Shown: positions 9,401 through 16,588 of the stretch, in pieces
Position numbering within the stretch: position 1 is the stretch's first letter
How the letters are laid out: each line of letters starts with the position of its first letter
Assembly (NCBI GenBank): GCA_034422355.1
Contig: DAOUJS010000194.1
Coordinates: 14,733 to 78,732, forward strand
Direction of reading: 5' to 3'
DNA length: 64,000 nt
From: CATOSP01 sp034422355
GTDB lineage: Bacteria > Chloroflexota > Dehalococcoidia > Lucifugimonadales > UBA3495
Translations under genes and position numbers: made by a program
Notes under the pieces: generated by a model
What the model was told of the DNA's origin: nothing
Seen by the model: only the letters and a program-made list of their open reading frames with translations
Databases searched by the model: none

Positions 9401-10078
9401 ATCACTTATAGTGGCACCCTCGTGGGCACGGCCATCCCGGACGGGGACGGTAACATCACGCTCAGCTTCCGGGTCCCCCTGGACGCGGCCATTCCCTCCA
9501 CCAACCGGGTGGAAGCCAACTACGATATTCCCGGTACTTCTACCCAGGTAGAGGCTTTCGTCAACCACACTGTGTTGGCTCCGCATATGGGCGTGACCGC
9601 CAGTGCCACCCGCTCCTTCTCCCCAGCCTCGGTGGCTCCGGGCGGGCAGGTGACGGTGACCATCACCGCCGCCAACTACGGGATCGCCGGAAGAGTCACG
9701 GAGACGCTGCCCGCCGGGTTCAGCTACGTATCCAGCACTCACGGCTCGGTTACCCACCCGGTCGATGGCAACAGCCAGAAGGTCAGGTTCACGCTACTAA
9801 GGGAGACTTCCTTCACCTACACCGTTACCGCGCCCAGCGTGGAGGACTCCTACACCTTCTCCGGCACGTTGAGGGACTCCGGCCAGAATGATCACGTGGT
9901 CGGCGGCGCTGACACCGTGACGGTGTCCTCCGGGAACCCGTTGCTTCTCAGGTACGACACCAACGGCGACGGCGTGATTCAACTGGATGAGGTCTACGCG
10001 GCCATAGATGACTACTTCGATGGCGCCCTCACCCTGGACGAGGTATACGAGATCATTGACCTGTACTTCCGGGGCTGA
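6452..10078 (+). CDS. Secreted subtilisin-like serine protease with repeat and dockerin-like tail
   Basis: A 1208-residue exported protein. The ATG at 6452 is preferred over the GTG at 6440 because GGAGG lies at 6442-6446. Order: signal peptide 1-31; charged linker; prodomain about 56-162; S8 peptidase domain about 175-585 with Asp198 (Ile-Ile-Asp-Gly), His242 (Asp-His-Gly-Thr), Asn327 (oxyanion) and Ser531 (Gly-Thr-Ser-Gln-Ala). An insertion at about 335-455 splits the catalytic domain. Then five units of about 48 residues with Gly-Ile-Trp-Ser-Asp-Gly-Thr-Thr-Met-Trp-Val, Ig-like/IPT domains, a DUF11-like domain, and a final Asp-Thr-Asn-Gly-Asp-Gly EF-hand pair. It likely digests protein outside the cell and may dock to other surface proteins through the tail. 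Confidence 0.9.
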   Translation: MRCKKHFGFLAIAVLAALVFTLAVALPGVSADGDEDRKKYTEDKKKDTEDQGQEEALPIPEKASLKYPKLGSRLDQLVLSVEEEKTMAEEAAADTPVHREESVAVTIYLSGNVDDVVGFLEDNGGDPRNVGEDYIEAYVPVSLLGPVSEQTGVIRVREIVPPQPEYGPITSQGVQAHLSAAWNQAGYTGQGIKVGIIDGPAAFTGYSARIGSELPTPAGVRCYTDIGRPTRNLADCEDEVDHGTAVAESLVDIAPDVSLYIATPSSAGDLHSTVDWMVSQGVSVVAHVQSYTFDGPGDGTSPFSNSPLKAVDRAVGRGIIWVAPAGNHARGTWFSESPSIYTSSSIANVDVVAFDGADDFHNGLIGKGDRIRVQLRWGDRWGGASSDVDLLLWDNVTRQFVARSENFQTGLAGHYPYERVSHLLIEDRLYHIFVIHRSGSVPDWIQVMVWGVPEIEHYTKNGSIGSPAESANPGLLAVGAAHWDDVRAIEPYSSRGPTPDGRVKPDVVGADCGATSLRPLNEYNSGFCGTSQASSHVAGLAALVRQRFPDYSPAQVAGYLKDNAEQRQSPDPNYTWGHGFAQLSPPEGATRPTAPTLSNAFTRNPAADFNTLDAAGNSAPGGIWSDGTTMWVADWFLGKKIYAYNLATKARVPGRDFNTLDADTDRPSGIWSDGTTMWVSDWLNDKIYAYDMATKARVPGREFNTLDAAGNRSPRGIWSDGTTMWVADWIDEKIYAYNMATKARVPGKDFDSLNARNRDPEGIWSDSETMWVVDDNRGKIYAYDLATKARVPGREFNTLDAAGNTQPEGIWSDGTTMWVSDWIDEKIYAYNMPQVAILEASPATAVPNQAITVNGRGFTVGGTINAANDGSEVTLGGDDAALSRSAGGFRNFNSGQVVTVDSGGSWSATIIVPITDATTTPGTHELEVMDSGNRSGSVEITIPERTLTIEPTEARPGETVTLTGTGFPASNTRTKEHNTPSVEITYSGTLVGTAIPDGDGNITLSFRVPLDAAIPSTNRVEANYDIPGTSTQVEAFVNHTVLAPHMGVTASATRSFSPASVAPGGQVTVTITAANYGIAGRVTETLPAGFSYVSSTHGSVTHPVDGNSQKVRFTLLRETSFTYTVTAPSVEDSYTFSGTLRDSGQNDHVVGGADTVTVSSGNPLLLRYDTNGDGVIQLDEVYAAIDDYFDGALTLDEVYEIIDLYFRG
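8267..8947 (+). repeat. Five coding repeats of about 145 bases in the subtilase
   Basis: Five consecutive units encode the pattern Phe-Asn-Thr-Leu-Asp-Ala, Gly-Ile-Trp-Ser-Asp-Gly-Thr-Thr-Met-Trp-Val, Lys-Ile-Tyr-Ala-Tyr and Ala-Thr-Lys-Ala-Arg-Val-Pro-Gly. The units are nearly identical at the DNA level, which points to recent expansion by unequal exchange. The pattern suggests blades of a beta-propeller or stacked beta sheets. Confidence 0.8.
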
Positions 10079-10275
10079 TGCCGGTGGCCGGTGGCTAGTG
10101 GTTGGCGGTTAGGCCGGCGGCGGGCGGGGAGTTGCGCGAGCAGAGGAAGTATTGATCGCGCGATATGAACCGGAGTGGAACGGAATACCCGGATTCAGTA
10201 TGCAAGTCCCGGACGTGGGCGGCCGGTAATGCCGGACTACGTCAACGAGTGGGACCGCAGGTTTCCCCCACGGGA

Positions 10276-11592
10276 CTAGGACGGACGGCGGAGAACTACG
10301 GCAGCATCGTACAGGGGGGACTTTTTATTCGTCTGGAGTCTGCTACCGCTGTTGACGATGCTGGAACCAACGCGGTCTCTCAATCTGCTAACTCCCAGGA
10401 CCGAGAGCCCCTGAAGTTCCCCAATGCGGCACAGGTATTCTTCGACCTTGATTTCCCTGCCCTGAATCATGGAGTTTCCAATCACGATTACCGCTGTGCC
10501 TCCTGGCTTCAGGAATCTATTGAGCAGGCAACAGAACCTGTCCAGATCGTTCATGTACGCCGTGACATAGTTGGCCCAACCATTTCCGCCGTAGACCTTT
10601 TTGGACTTATTGATTTGGCGTAATTCAGCTATAGTTTGATGCAGGTCCGGCAGTGCCGGTTCCAGGTCAATGGGTGAGCCGCCCCGGACGGTCTGCCAGT
10701 ATTTGCCGAAGTTGCCAGTCTCAAGCCGCTTCAGTTCGGCGGAAGACTTCACAAGTCCACTCCAGAACAACTGGGGGCGGCTGTTCCTGACGTAGTGGTA
10801 ATTGTTCATGTATGGCGGCGAGGTTACCATCAGGTCAACAGAACCGGGCCGGATAATTTCTTCAGAGTCGAAAAAGGAACTCTCGTACACATGCCATCCC
10901 GGTGTGTGATTGCGGCTGGACAGTTCCGATTGGAATTCCGTGATGTCGGTCAGCACCTGGTCGAGCTTCGCAAGAAGCGCTTTCCCGACGTCGGCGTCAT
11001 GGACCAGGCTCTTGCCGGCCGCGGGGCGCGAACCCAGGGACGGCTCGTATGAGTAGTTGGAGAAGTCTACGATTACCGAGGACAGGGCAACGTTGAAGAT
11101 TTCCCTTATGGACGGCTCCAGGCCGTCCATGTAGTCGAGGGTGAGCAGGACCTTCCGTTCAACCGCGGGGGAGAAGAAGGGGATGCGGCTCTTGAACCCT
11201 GGCGGCGGGGAGCTGCGCGGCGCAAGGCGCGGACGGGACGCCTGCGCTCCCATAGACTGCCGGTACCCATCGATACCGTCCGCAAGCTCGCTCAGGGGAA
11301 TGTTCCCTGATGCCAGTTTGACTTTGCAGACCAGTGCGGCGAAGGGGTTGAGTTCAAAACCCGCGGCGTTGATGCCCAGCCGGTTTGCTTCCACCAGGGT
11401 TGTGCCCACCCCGGCGAATGGGTCCAGCACGACGCTATCCTGCCGGGGAAACGGCAAATACTGGGCTATGGCATTGTGCGCGAACTCACCGGAAAATCCG
11501 GCTATCCAGGGGCACCAGCGGTGAATGGACAGGGACTTGTTGTGGGAAGCGGCCGCTTCACCATAGAAACCAGGCAAATAGCCGGGCGCCAA
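10276..11592 (-). CDS. Orphan DNA N4/N6-methyltransferase
   Basis: A methylase of the N4-cytosine/N6-adenine class. The SAM-binding motif Asp-Pro-Phe-Ala-Gly-Val-Gly-Thr-Thr (about residues 57-65 from the start used) precedes the catalytic motif Thr-Ser-Pro-Pro-Tyr (about 257-261). The frame is open much further upstream to 12162, but that part lies antisense-frame over the monooxygenase gene and reads as an Arg/Ser/Pro-rich shadow. The likely start is a TTG at 11592 after AGGA, or a GTG at 11637. No restriction gene is adjacent, so it may be a solitary regulatory methylase or a relic of a restriction system. An insertion near residues 114-133 looks like a captured repeat. Confidence 0.8.
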   Translation of the reverse strand: MAPGYLPGFYGEAAASHNKSLSIHRWCPWIAGFSGEFAHNAIAQYLPFPRQDSVVLDPFAGVGTTLVEANRLGINAAGFELNPFAALVCKVKLASGNIPLSELADGIDGYRQSMGAQASRPRLAPRSSPPPGFKSRIPFFSPAVERKVLLTLDYMDGLEPSIREIFNVALSSVIVDFSNYSYEPSLGSRPAAGKSLVHDADVGKALLAKLDQVLTDITEFQSELSSRNHTPGWHVYESSFFDSEEIIRPGSVDLMVTSPPYMNNYHYVRNSRPQLFWSGLVKSSAELKRLETGNFGKYWQTVRGGSPIDLEPALPDLHQTIAELRQINKSKKVYGGNGWANYVTAYMNDLDRFCCLLNRFLKPGGTAVIVIGNSMIQGREIKVEEYLCRIGELQGLSVLGVSRLRDRVGSSIVNSGSRLQTNKKSPLYDAAVVLRRPS

Positions 11593-11650
11593 GGTGTCCT
11601 GGCGCCCGGCTGCGTCCGGCGTCCTGTTCGGCGGCACTTGGGCCGCAACC

Positions 11651-12820
11651 CTACCGGGGGCGTTCCGCGTATGCCTGGCGGGCGCGGTCGAGGGCCCGGG
11701 TCCGGCCTGCCACCAGCACTTCCTGGCGCTCGGCGGCCCACTTGTTGGATGCCTTGGTGCCGACCAGCGAACCCTGGAACTGGGGCATGACGTACCGGGC
11801 CAGCAGCTCGTAGCTGTGGAGCATCTGCTCCCTGGGCGCCCAGTCGATGGTCTGCACCAGGAACCCGCCGAACCCGCCGCTCTGCTCGTCCAGCCGCTTG
11901 ATGGCCTCCACGCAGTCGTCTGGAGTGCCGATGATCCACGAGCCGGAATCGACCATGTAGTCGATGACCTTTTCCAGCGGGCCGTCGTAGACCGGCTTCC
12001 GCCCGTTGGTGCCCTCGGAGTACTCGCGGAGGTAGCGGCCGGAACCCAGCCGCGCCTGCTCAATCGCCTCCTTGCGCGTCTCCGCCAGGTGCACCGGCAG
12101 CACCAGCCGCCAGTCGTCCCGGTTGACCGTCTGCTCATGCTCGGCGGCCGACTCCTCGGCAATGTCCCACAGCGCCTTCAGGTTCGAGGGGCCGGAACTG
12201 GGGTCTCGCGGCACGGTGATCGTAAGCACGGCGGCGCTGTACTTTCCGGCAAGCGCCACGCCCGCCGGCGTCTGCACCGAGGCCACGGCAACGGGCATAT
12301 AGGGCTTCTGGTAGGGCCGCAGTTGCAGCATCGCCTCGTTCAACTCGAACCAGTCGCTCTTGTAGGTAATCGGCTCGGTCTCGGTGAACAGGCGCAGCAC
12401 GATGCCAAGGGCCTCATCCATACGCTCCCGCTGCACCTCGTGGGGAATGCCCATCATGTAGGCGTCGCCGGGCAGCGCCCCGGGGCCGACTCCTAGCATC
12501 ACGCGCCCGTGGGTCATGTGGTCAAGCTGCACCATCCGGTTGGCGACCATCAGCGGGTGATGGTAGGGCAGGCTGATCACGCCGGAACCCAGCTTGATGT
12601 GCCGGGTCCGGTCTGCCGCCACCGCCATGAATATCTCGGGGGAGGAGATGGTCTCCCACCCCGCGCTGTGGTGCTCGCCGATCCAGGCCTCGTCGTAACC
12701 CAGGTAGTCAAGCCACTGGACCAGTTCCAGGTCACGGTCGATGGCCAGGGTTGGGTTCTCGCCCACCCGGTGGAAGGGACCCAGGAAGATTCCGAATTTC
12801 ATGCGCTCAGGCAGCGCCAT
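11651..12820 (-). CDS. Luciferase-like flavin-dependent monooxygenase
   Basis: A 389-residue LLM-class oxidoreductase of the bacterial-luciferase TIM-barrel fold. Features: Met-Lys-Phe-Gly-Ile-Phe first strand, Trp-Ile-Gly-Glu-His-His near residue 48, Leu-Pro-Tyr-His-His-Pro and a Gly-Val-Gly-Pro-Gly loop for the flavin phosphate. It resembles the limonene-monooxygenase/alkanal-monooxygenase branch, which uses reduced FMN and oxygen. The ATG at 12820 is chosen because GAGAGGTGA lies just upstream. It is close in style to the enzyme at 32681-33766. The natural substrate cannot be read from sequence. Confidence 0.85.
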   Translation of the reverse strand: MALPERMKFGIFLGPFHRVGENPTLAIDRDLELVQWLDYLGYDEAWIGEHHSAGWETISSPEIFMAVAADRTRHIKLGSGVISLPYHHPLMVANRMVQLDHMTHGRVMLGVGPGALPGDAYMMGIPHEVQRERMDEALGIVLRLFTETEPITYKSDWFELNEAMLQLRPYQKPYMPVAVASVQTPAGVALAGKYSAAVLTITVPRDPSSGPSNLKALWDIAEESAAEHEQTVNRDDWRLVLPVHLAETRKEAIEQARLGSGRYLREYSEGTNGRKPVYDGPLEKVIDYMVDSGSWIIGTPDDCVEAIKRLDEQSGGFGGFLVQTIDWAPREQMLHSYELLARYVMPQFQGSLVGTKASNKWAAERQEVLVAGRTRALDRARQAYAERPR

Positions 12821-12884
12821 CGTAGTCACCTCTCTGCAGCATACCCCGCATCTGCGGGGAAACGGGTTGAACGGACCTTCGGGG

Positions 12885-13907
12885 TCAGTTGACGCGGTAG
12901 ACCCGGGTTGCCGTGTCGTGGAACATTTCGGCCCGCTCGCTGGCCGAATAGCCGCTGGACAGCCGCTTGAAGGCGTTGTACATCACGTTATAGGAGTAGG
13001 AGACCTTGTCCACCGGGAAGTTGCTCTCGAACATGCAGCGGCCCGGCCCGAACTGCTCGATGCAGTAATTCATGTATGGGGCCATCGACTCCGCCAGTTC
13101 TTCCGACCCGATGGGCGTCTCCCGCAGGTGCCAGTCAAAGCCGGTGCGGGGCATACCGATGCCGCCCAGCTTCATATTGACGTTGGGACACTCGGCCACG
13201 GCTGCGATTCCGGCGCGCCAGTTGGCCAGCACCTCGTCGTCCCGGTTCGCGTAGGGTCCGACCCTTTGCAGTCCGCCGATGTGGTTCAGGATGATGGTCA
13301 GGTCCGGAACGGCCCTGGCGAAGTCTGCCAGTTCGGGAAGCTGTGGATGGTACATCCAGGCTTCCAGGGACATTCCCATGCGGGCCAGCACCCGTGCCCC
13401 GGCCCGGAACGTCTCGCTCCCCAACTGGTTCGGCTGGGCAATGGCCGCGGTGTTCTCCACTTCAGGGTTGGGGTCCCAGGTGACGGAGTGGCGGATGCCC
13501 CGGAAACGGTTGGGGCTGGCCGCTTGCAGTACCTCCAGCACCGGCTCAACCCGGTCGGCCAGGTGCAGGTTGGCATGGCCCACGATTGCCGCCGCCGCCT
13601 TGCAGGGGCCGTATAGCCCAGTATCCGCCGCCGCGGCAAGCCCCTGGACGAACTCCACCTCTCCCACGGGCTTCATTTCCTCCGGGCCGTCGGCGCGGTA
13701 CATGGCCCGCGCCTCGACGAACACCGTCGAGCGCACATTATGTCCGCTGTTGGTGTCGGCCGCCAGCTCGTGGAGCAGGTATCGCTGGTAGGGGATGCGC
13801 TGTGTCCGCATGTCCCAGAAGTGGTGATGCGGGTCGCAGATGGGCAGTTCCGGCTCCAGCGCCGGCTCAATTGTCAGGTCCAGCCAGTCATTACCGCCGA
13901 ATGGCAT
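12885..13907 (-). CDS. Amidohydrolase-family (TIM-barrel) hydrolase
   Basis: A 340-residue metal-dependent hydrolase of the amidohydrolase_2 family. The metal-binding His-x-His is visible as His27/His29 in Asp-Pro-His-His-His-Phe-Trp, and later barrel ligands are plausible in Ile-Leu-Asn-His-Ile-Gly-Gly and Glu-Ser-Asn-Phe-Pro-Val-Asp. Relatives hydrolyse lactones such as 2-pyrone-4,6-dicarboxylate or decarboxylate aromatic acids. AAGGAG precedes the ATG. It lies 64 bases upstream of the monooxygenase at 11651-12820 in the same direction, so the two probably form one operon. Confidence 0.85.
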   Translation of the reverse strand: MPFGGNDWLDLTIEPALEPELPICDPHHHFWDMRTQRIPYQRYLLHELAADTNSGHNVRSTVFVEARAMYRADGPEEMKPVGEVEFVQGLAAAADTGLYGPCKAAAAIVGHANLHLADRVEPVLEVLQAASPNRFRGIRHSVTWDPNPEVENTAAIAQPNQLGSETFRAGARVLARMGMSLEAWMYHPQLPELADFARAVPDLTIILNHIGGLQRVGPYANRDDEVLANWRAGIAAVAECPNVNMKLGGIGMPRTGFDWHLRETPIGSEELAESMAPYMNYCIEQFGPGRCMFESNFPVDKVSYSYNVMYNAFKRLSSGYSASERAEMFHDTATRVYRVN

Positions 13908-14000
13908 GATGACACTCCTTTCATATCCCGCTCCCGCCCCGGCTGCCGGGGCAGGGTGTGGTAGTCCGTTGCCGACTTATTGGCGGCCCCATGATACCAT

Positions 14001-14099
14001 CTATTCCCACCCGCCGCCCCGCGCATCGACCATTCATTCCCGCCCGCCGCCCCGCGCAGCAACCGCTTATGCCCGCCCGCCGCCCCGCGCACCAGCCAT
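14001..14099. repeat. Three 33-base GC-rich tandem repeats
   Basis: The 16-base core CCCGCCGCCCCGCGCA starts at exactly 14010, 14043 and 14076, giving a strict 33-base period; the linker bases between cores vary. The array lies between two minus-strand genes, directly upstream of the amidohydrolase, where a promoter or terminator would be expected. Confidence 0.8.
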
Positions 14100-14134
14100 G
14101 ACTTTCCGGGGCAGGACCTGCGCTCAGGGGGACT

Positions 14135-15193
14135 TCAGGATGCAGCGGACGCCAGCGCCGGGAAGACCCTGTCCCGGAACGCCGCCAACTCCCGGTGGGG
14201 GAACTCGTAGGTCTCCGAGGTCATCAAGTAGAGACGCTTGATCCCCTGGGCCTCGGCCTCCCGCAGGCGTTGGGCGCAATACTCGGGCGTGCCGATAAGT
14301 CCTATGGCATCGCACATCTGCGCCAGCAGGTCCTGGGGCATGAACTGGCACAGCCGCATCGCCTCCTCCCAGTCCTCCGCATGGGGTATGTCCGGGTAAA
14401 GCTCCCGCAGACCCTGGGGAATCTCCAGTTCCTGCGGGTCGATTCCCGCCGCCCGGAGGTAGGGTTCATGGGTAGTCTCGATCAGCCTCTGGGCGCACAG
14501 CGGACGGGCGATCTCCCGGGCCTCCTGCTGGTCCTCGTGGATGATGGTTGTCGCGGTCAGGGCCATCTCGATTTCGTCAGGGTCGCGTCCGGCGCGTTTC
14601 GCCCCGGCCTCCAGGTGTTGGCGGGCTACCTCGATGGACCCGGGCGCGATGCCCACCTGCAAGAGCACGCCGTCCGCCACCTCGCCCGCGAGTTCAATGG
14701 CCCGGGGACCGTGGGCGGCGATGAAAATCGGGGGCGTGCCGGGGCCGCTTCCGGACCCGCCCGCCGCATGGCGCATCCGGCTGCGGACGTCGTTGAAGGT
14801 TACGTCCTCTCCCCGCAGCAGTTCCTTCATGGTCAGAGCCGCCCGGCGCATCTGCCGGACGGAAGCGGGGCGCACTCCCACGGTCTGCACCGAGCTGAAA
14901 CCCCGGCCCATCCAGAACTCCACCCGGTCCGGCGCAAGCTCGGCCACGGTCTTCATTGCCGAGGCCAGGACGGAGACATGGCGCGTAACCGGGTTGATGA
15001 CCGCCGACGAAATCCTGATGCGCTCCGTCGCCTGCACCGCAAAGGCCATGCTGACGAATACGTCGCGCTCCAGCAGTTGGGAGTCCAGCACTCCCACGCC
15101 ATCGAATCCCGCCTCCTCGGCCTGGCGGGCAAAGCCGGCGAGTTCGGTAACGGGTCTGCAGGGAGGGACCCTGAGATCAATCTGGATGGCCAT
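14135..15193 (-). CDS. LLM-class oxidoreductase, F420-dependent type
   Basis: A 352-residue luciferase-fold enzyme of the branch that includes F420-dependent methylene-H4MPT reductase relatives (short N-terminus, Gly-Phe-Asp-Gly-Val-Gly-Val-Leu-Asp, Ser-Ala-Val-Ile-Asn-Pro-Val-Thr-Arg-His, Arg-Val-Glu-Phe-Trp-Met-Gly-Arg-Gly). Whether the cofactor is F420 or FMN cannot be decided. GGAGGA precedes the ATG at 15193. It is followed downstream by the amidohydrolase and preceded by another LLM gene 67 bases away, all on the minus strand. Confidence 0.82.
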   Translation of the reverse strand: MAIQIDLRVPPCRPVTELAGFARQAEEAGFDGVGVLDSQLLERDVFVSMAFAVQATERIRISSAVINPVTRHVSVLASAMKTVAELAPDRVEFWMGRGFSSVQTVGVRPASVRQMRRAALTMKELLRGEDVTFNDVRSRMRHAAGGSGSGPGTPPIFIAAHGPRAIELAGEVADGVLLQVGIAPGSIEVARQHLEAGAKRAGRDPDEIEMALTATTIIHEDQQEAREIARPLCAQRLIETTHEPYLRAAGIDPQELEIPQGLRELYPDIPHAEDWEEAMRLCQFMPQDLLAQMCDAIGLIGTPEYCAQRLREAEAQGIKRLYLMTSETYEFPHRELAAFRDRVFPALASAAS

Positions 15194-15260
15194 GTGTTCC
15201 TCCGGGTATCGGATATTATGTAACAGGGGCGGTTTAGCGCGGCAGCCAACGCTTCAGGAA

Positions 15261-16355
15261 TTACCAGGGCGGCTCGAAAGGTTCCTCGTTTACATCGCTT
15301 ACCAGGTCCATCAGGCGGCCCAGCACCTCTATCCGTTCCTTCAGACCGGGAACGGCAAGCCCGGTGCGGCCCACGGCCCGGTAACGCAAGGACGCCGCCA
15401 GGGTATTTACCCCCGCGTCCCGGTAGGCCCGGATGCGCTCCTTGACCATCTCGCCGGTGCCGATGAGGTTCGACTTCAGGACCATCTCGGCAGGGACCAG
15501 CTTGCGGGCCTCGTCCCTGCGCCCGTCAATCCATAGGTTCTGTATCGCCTTCGCCTCGTCGGCGTACCCGGCGCGGCAGTAGGCGGCGTTGTAAAAGTTG
15601 TACTCCCGTGACCCCATCGCGCCGAGGCTGAAGGCCAGGCCCGGTTTCAGGGCTTCCACCGCCTCATCCACGTCGTCCGTGAATAACACCGAGCCGCCCA
15701 CCTGGAGGTCAATGTCCGACATGGACCGTCCAGCTTTGTCAGCGCCTTCCCTGATGTAATCGAAGAAGGCGCCGGCGTGTTCGGGCATGAAGGACGTGCC
15801 CTTCCAACCGTCGGCCAGCTCCCCGGTCAGCCGCAGGTTGCGCGGACCCAGTGAGGCGATGTAGACCGGGATGTCTGGCATGGCGGGGGACTCAGTGCGG
15901 ATGGACTTGCCCTGGCCCTCCCGGACCGGGAGTTGGAAGTTGCGGCCCTGGTAGGCGACGCGCTGCCCGGAAAAGACCTGCTTCATAATTTCAATGGTCT
16001 CCCGGGTGCGCCCTATCGGGTCGTCGAAGATGACGCCGTGAAACCCCTCAATCACCTGGGGGCCGCTGGTGCCGACCCCCAGCAGGAACCTGCCGTTGGA
16101 CATGGAGTAGAGGGACATTGCGGTCATTGCCGTGTTGGTCGGGGTGCGGGTGCCCAGTTGGAGCACCCCCGTGCCCAGCTTGATGCGGGAGGTCTTGGCC
16201 GCCAGGTAGGCCAGCGGCGTTGCCCCGTCGAACCCCCATGCCTCGGGAGACCAGATGCTGTCAACGCCCAGCCGTTCCGCCTCGATGGCGAAGGTGGAAA
16301 GTTCGTCCCAATCGGCTACGGCATAGCCATGTATGAACCCGGTGGAGACCCGCAT
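15261..16355 (-). CDS. LLM-class oxidoreductase, F420-dependent type
   Basis: A 364-residue luciferase-fold oxidoreductase with Ser-Ile-Trp-Ser-Pro-Glu-Ala-Trp-Gly, Leu-Gly-Thr-Gly-Val-Leu-Gln-Leu-Gly-Thr-Arg-Thr-Pro and Phe-Leu-Leu-Gly-Val-Gly-Thr-Ser-Gly-Pro-Gln, the hallmarks of F420-dependent LLM enzymes such as glucose-6-phosphate dehydrogenase and mycobacterial reductase relatives. AAGGAGG lies eight bases before the ATG. It is the first gene of the minus-strand run 16355 to 10276, so the promoter should be in the 230-base gap shared with the divergent ThDP enzyme. Confidence 0.83.
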   Translation of the reverse strand: MRVSTGFIHGYAVADWDELSTFAIEAERLGVDSIWSPEAWGFDGATPLAYLAAKTSRIKLGTGVLQLGTRTPTNTAMTAMSLYSMSNGRFLLGVGTSGPQVIEGFHGVIFDDPIGRTRETIEIMKQVFSGQRVAYQGRNFQLPVREGQGKSIRTESPAMPDIPVYIASLGPRNLRLTGELADGWKGTSFMPEHAGAFFDYIREGADKAGRSMSDIDLQVGGSVLFTDDVDEAVEALKPGLAFSLGAMGSREYNFYNAAYCRAGYADEAKAIQNLWIDGRRDEARKLVPAEMVLKSNLIGTGEMVKERIRAYRDAGVNTLAASLRYRAVGRTGLAVPGLKERIEVLGRLMDLVSDVNEEPFEPPW

Positions 16356-16588
16356 TCAAACCCCTCCTTTAATATCCCGCCCGCACCCCGCTTCCGCGGC
16401 CATGACCGGCGATGCCGGTAGTTTAACCCCGCATGTGACTATGCACAATCAGCGGGTGGAATCGCTCAATCAATTGGGACCAGGCACAATTGGGGCCGGG
16501 CAGGACTCTGCCGGAGTGTATAATTGGCCAGCAAAACTCTCCGGGGGCGCGACCCCCGTGCGGAGACCAAGTTCAGGAGGACTGATCT

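Noticed and set aside
11593..12162. N-terminal extension of the methylase frame
   Set aside because: Lies in another frame over the monooxygenase gene and reads as Arg/Ser/Pro-rich; the methylase core only begins after the monooxygenase stop.
14001..14099. CRISPR-like array
   Set aside because: Repeats are only three, the spacers are short variants of the same repeat unit, and no cas genes are nearby.
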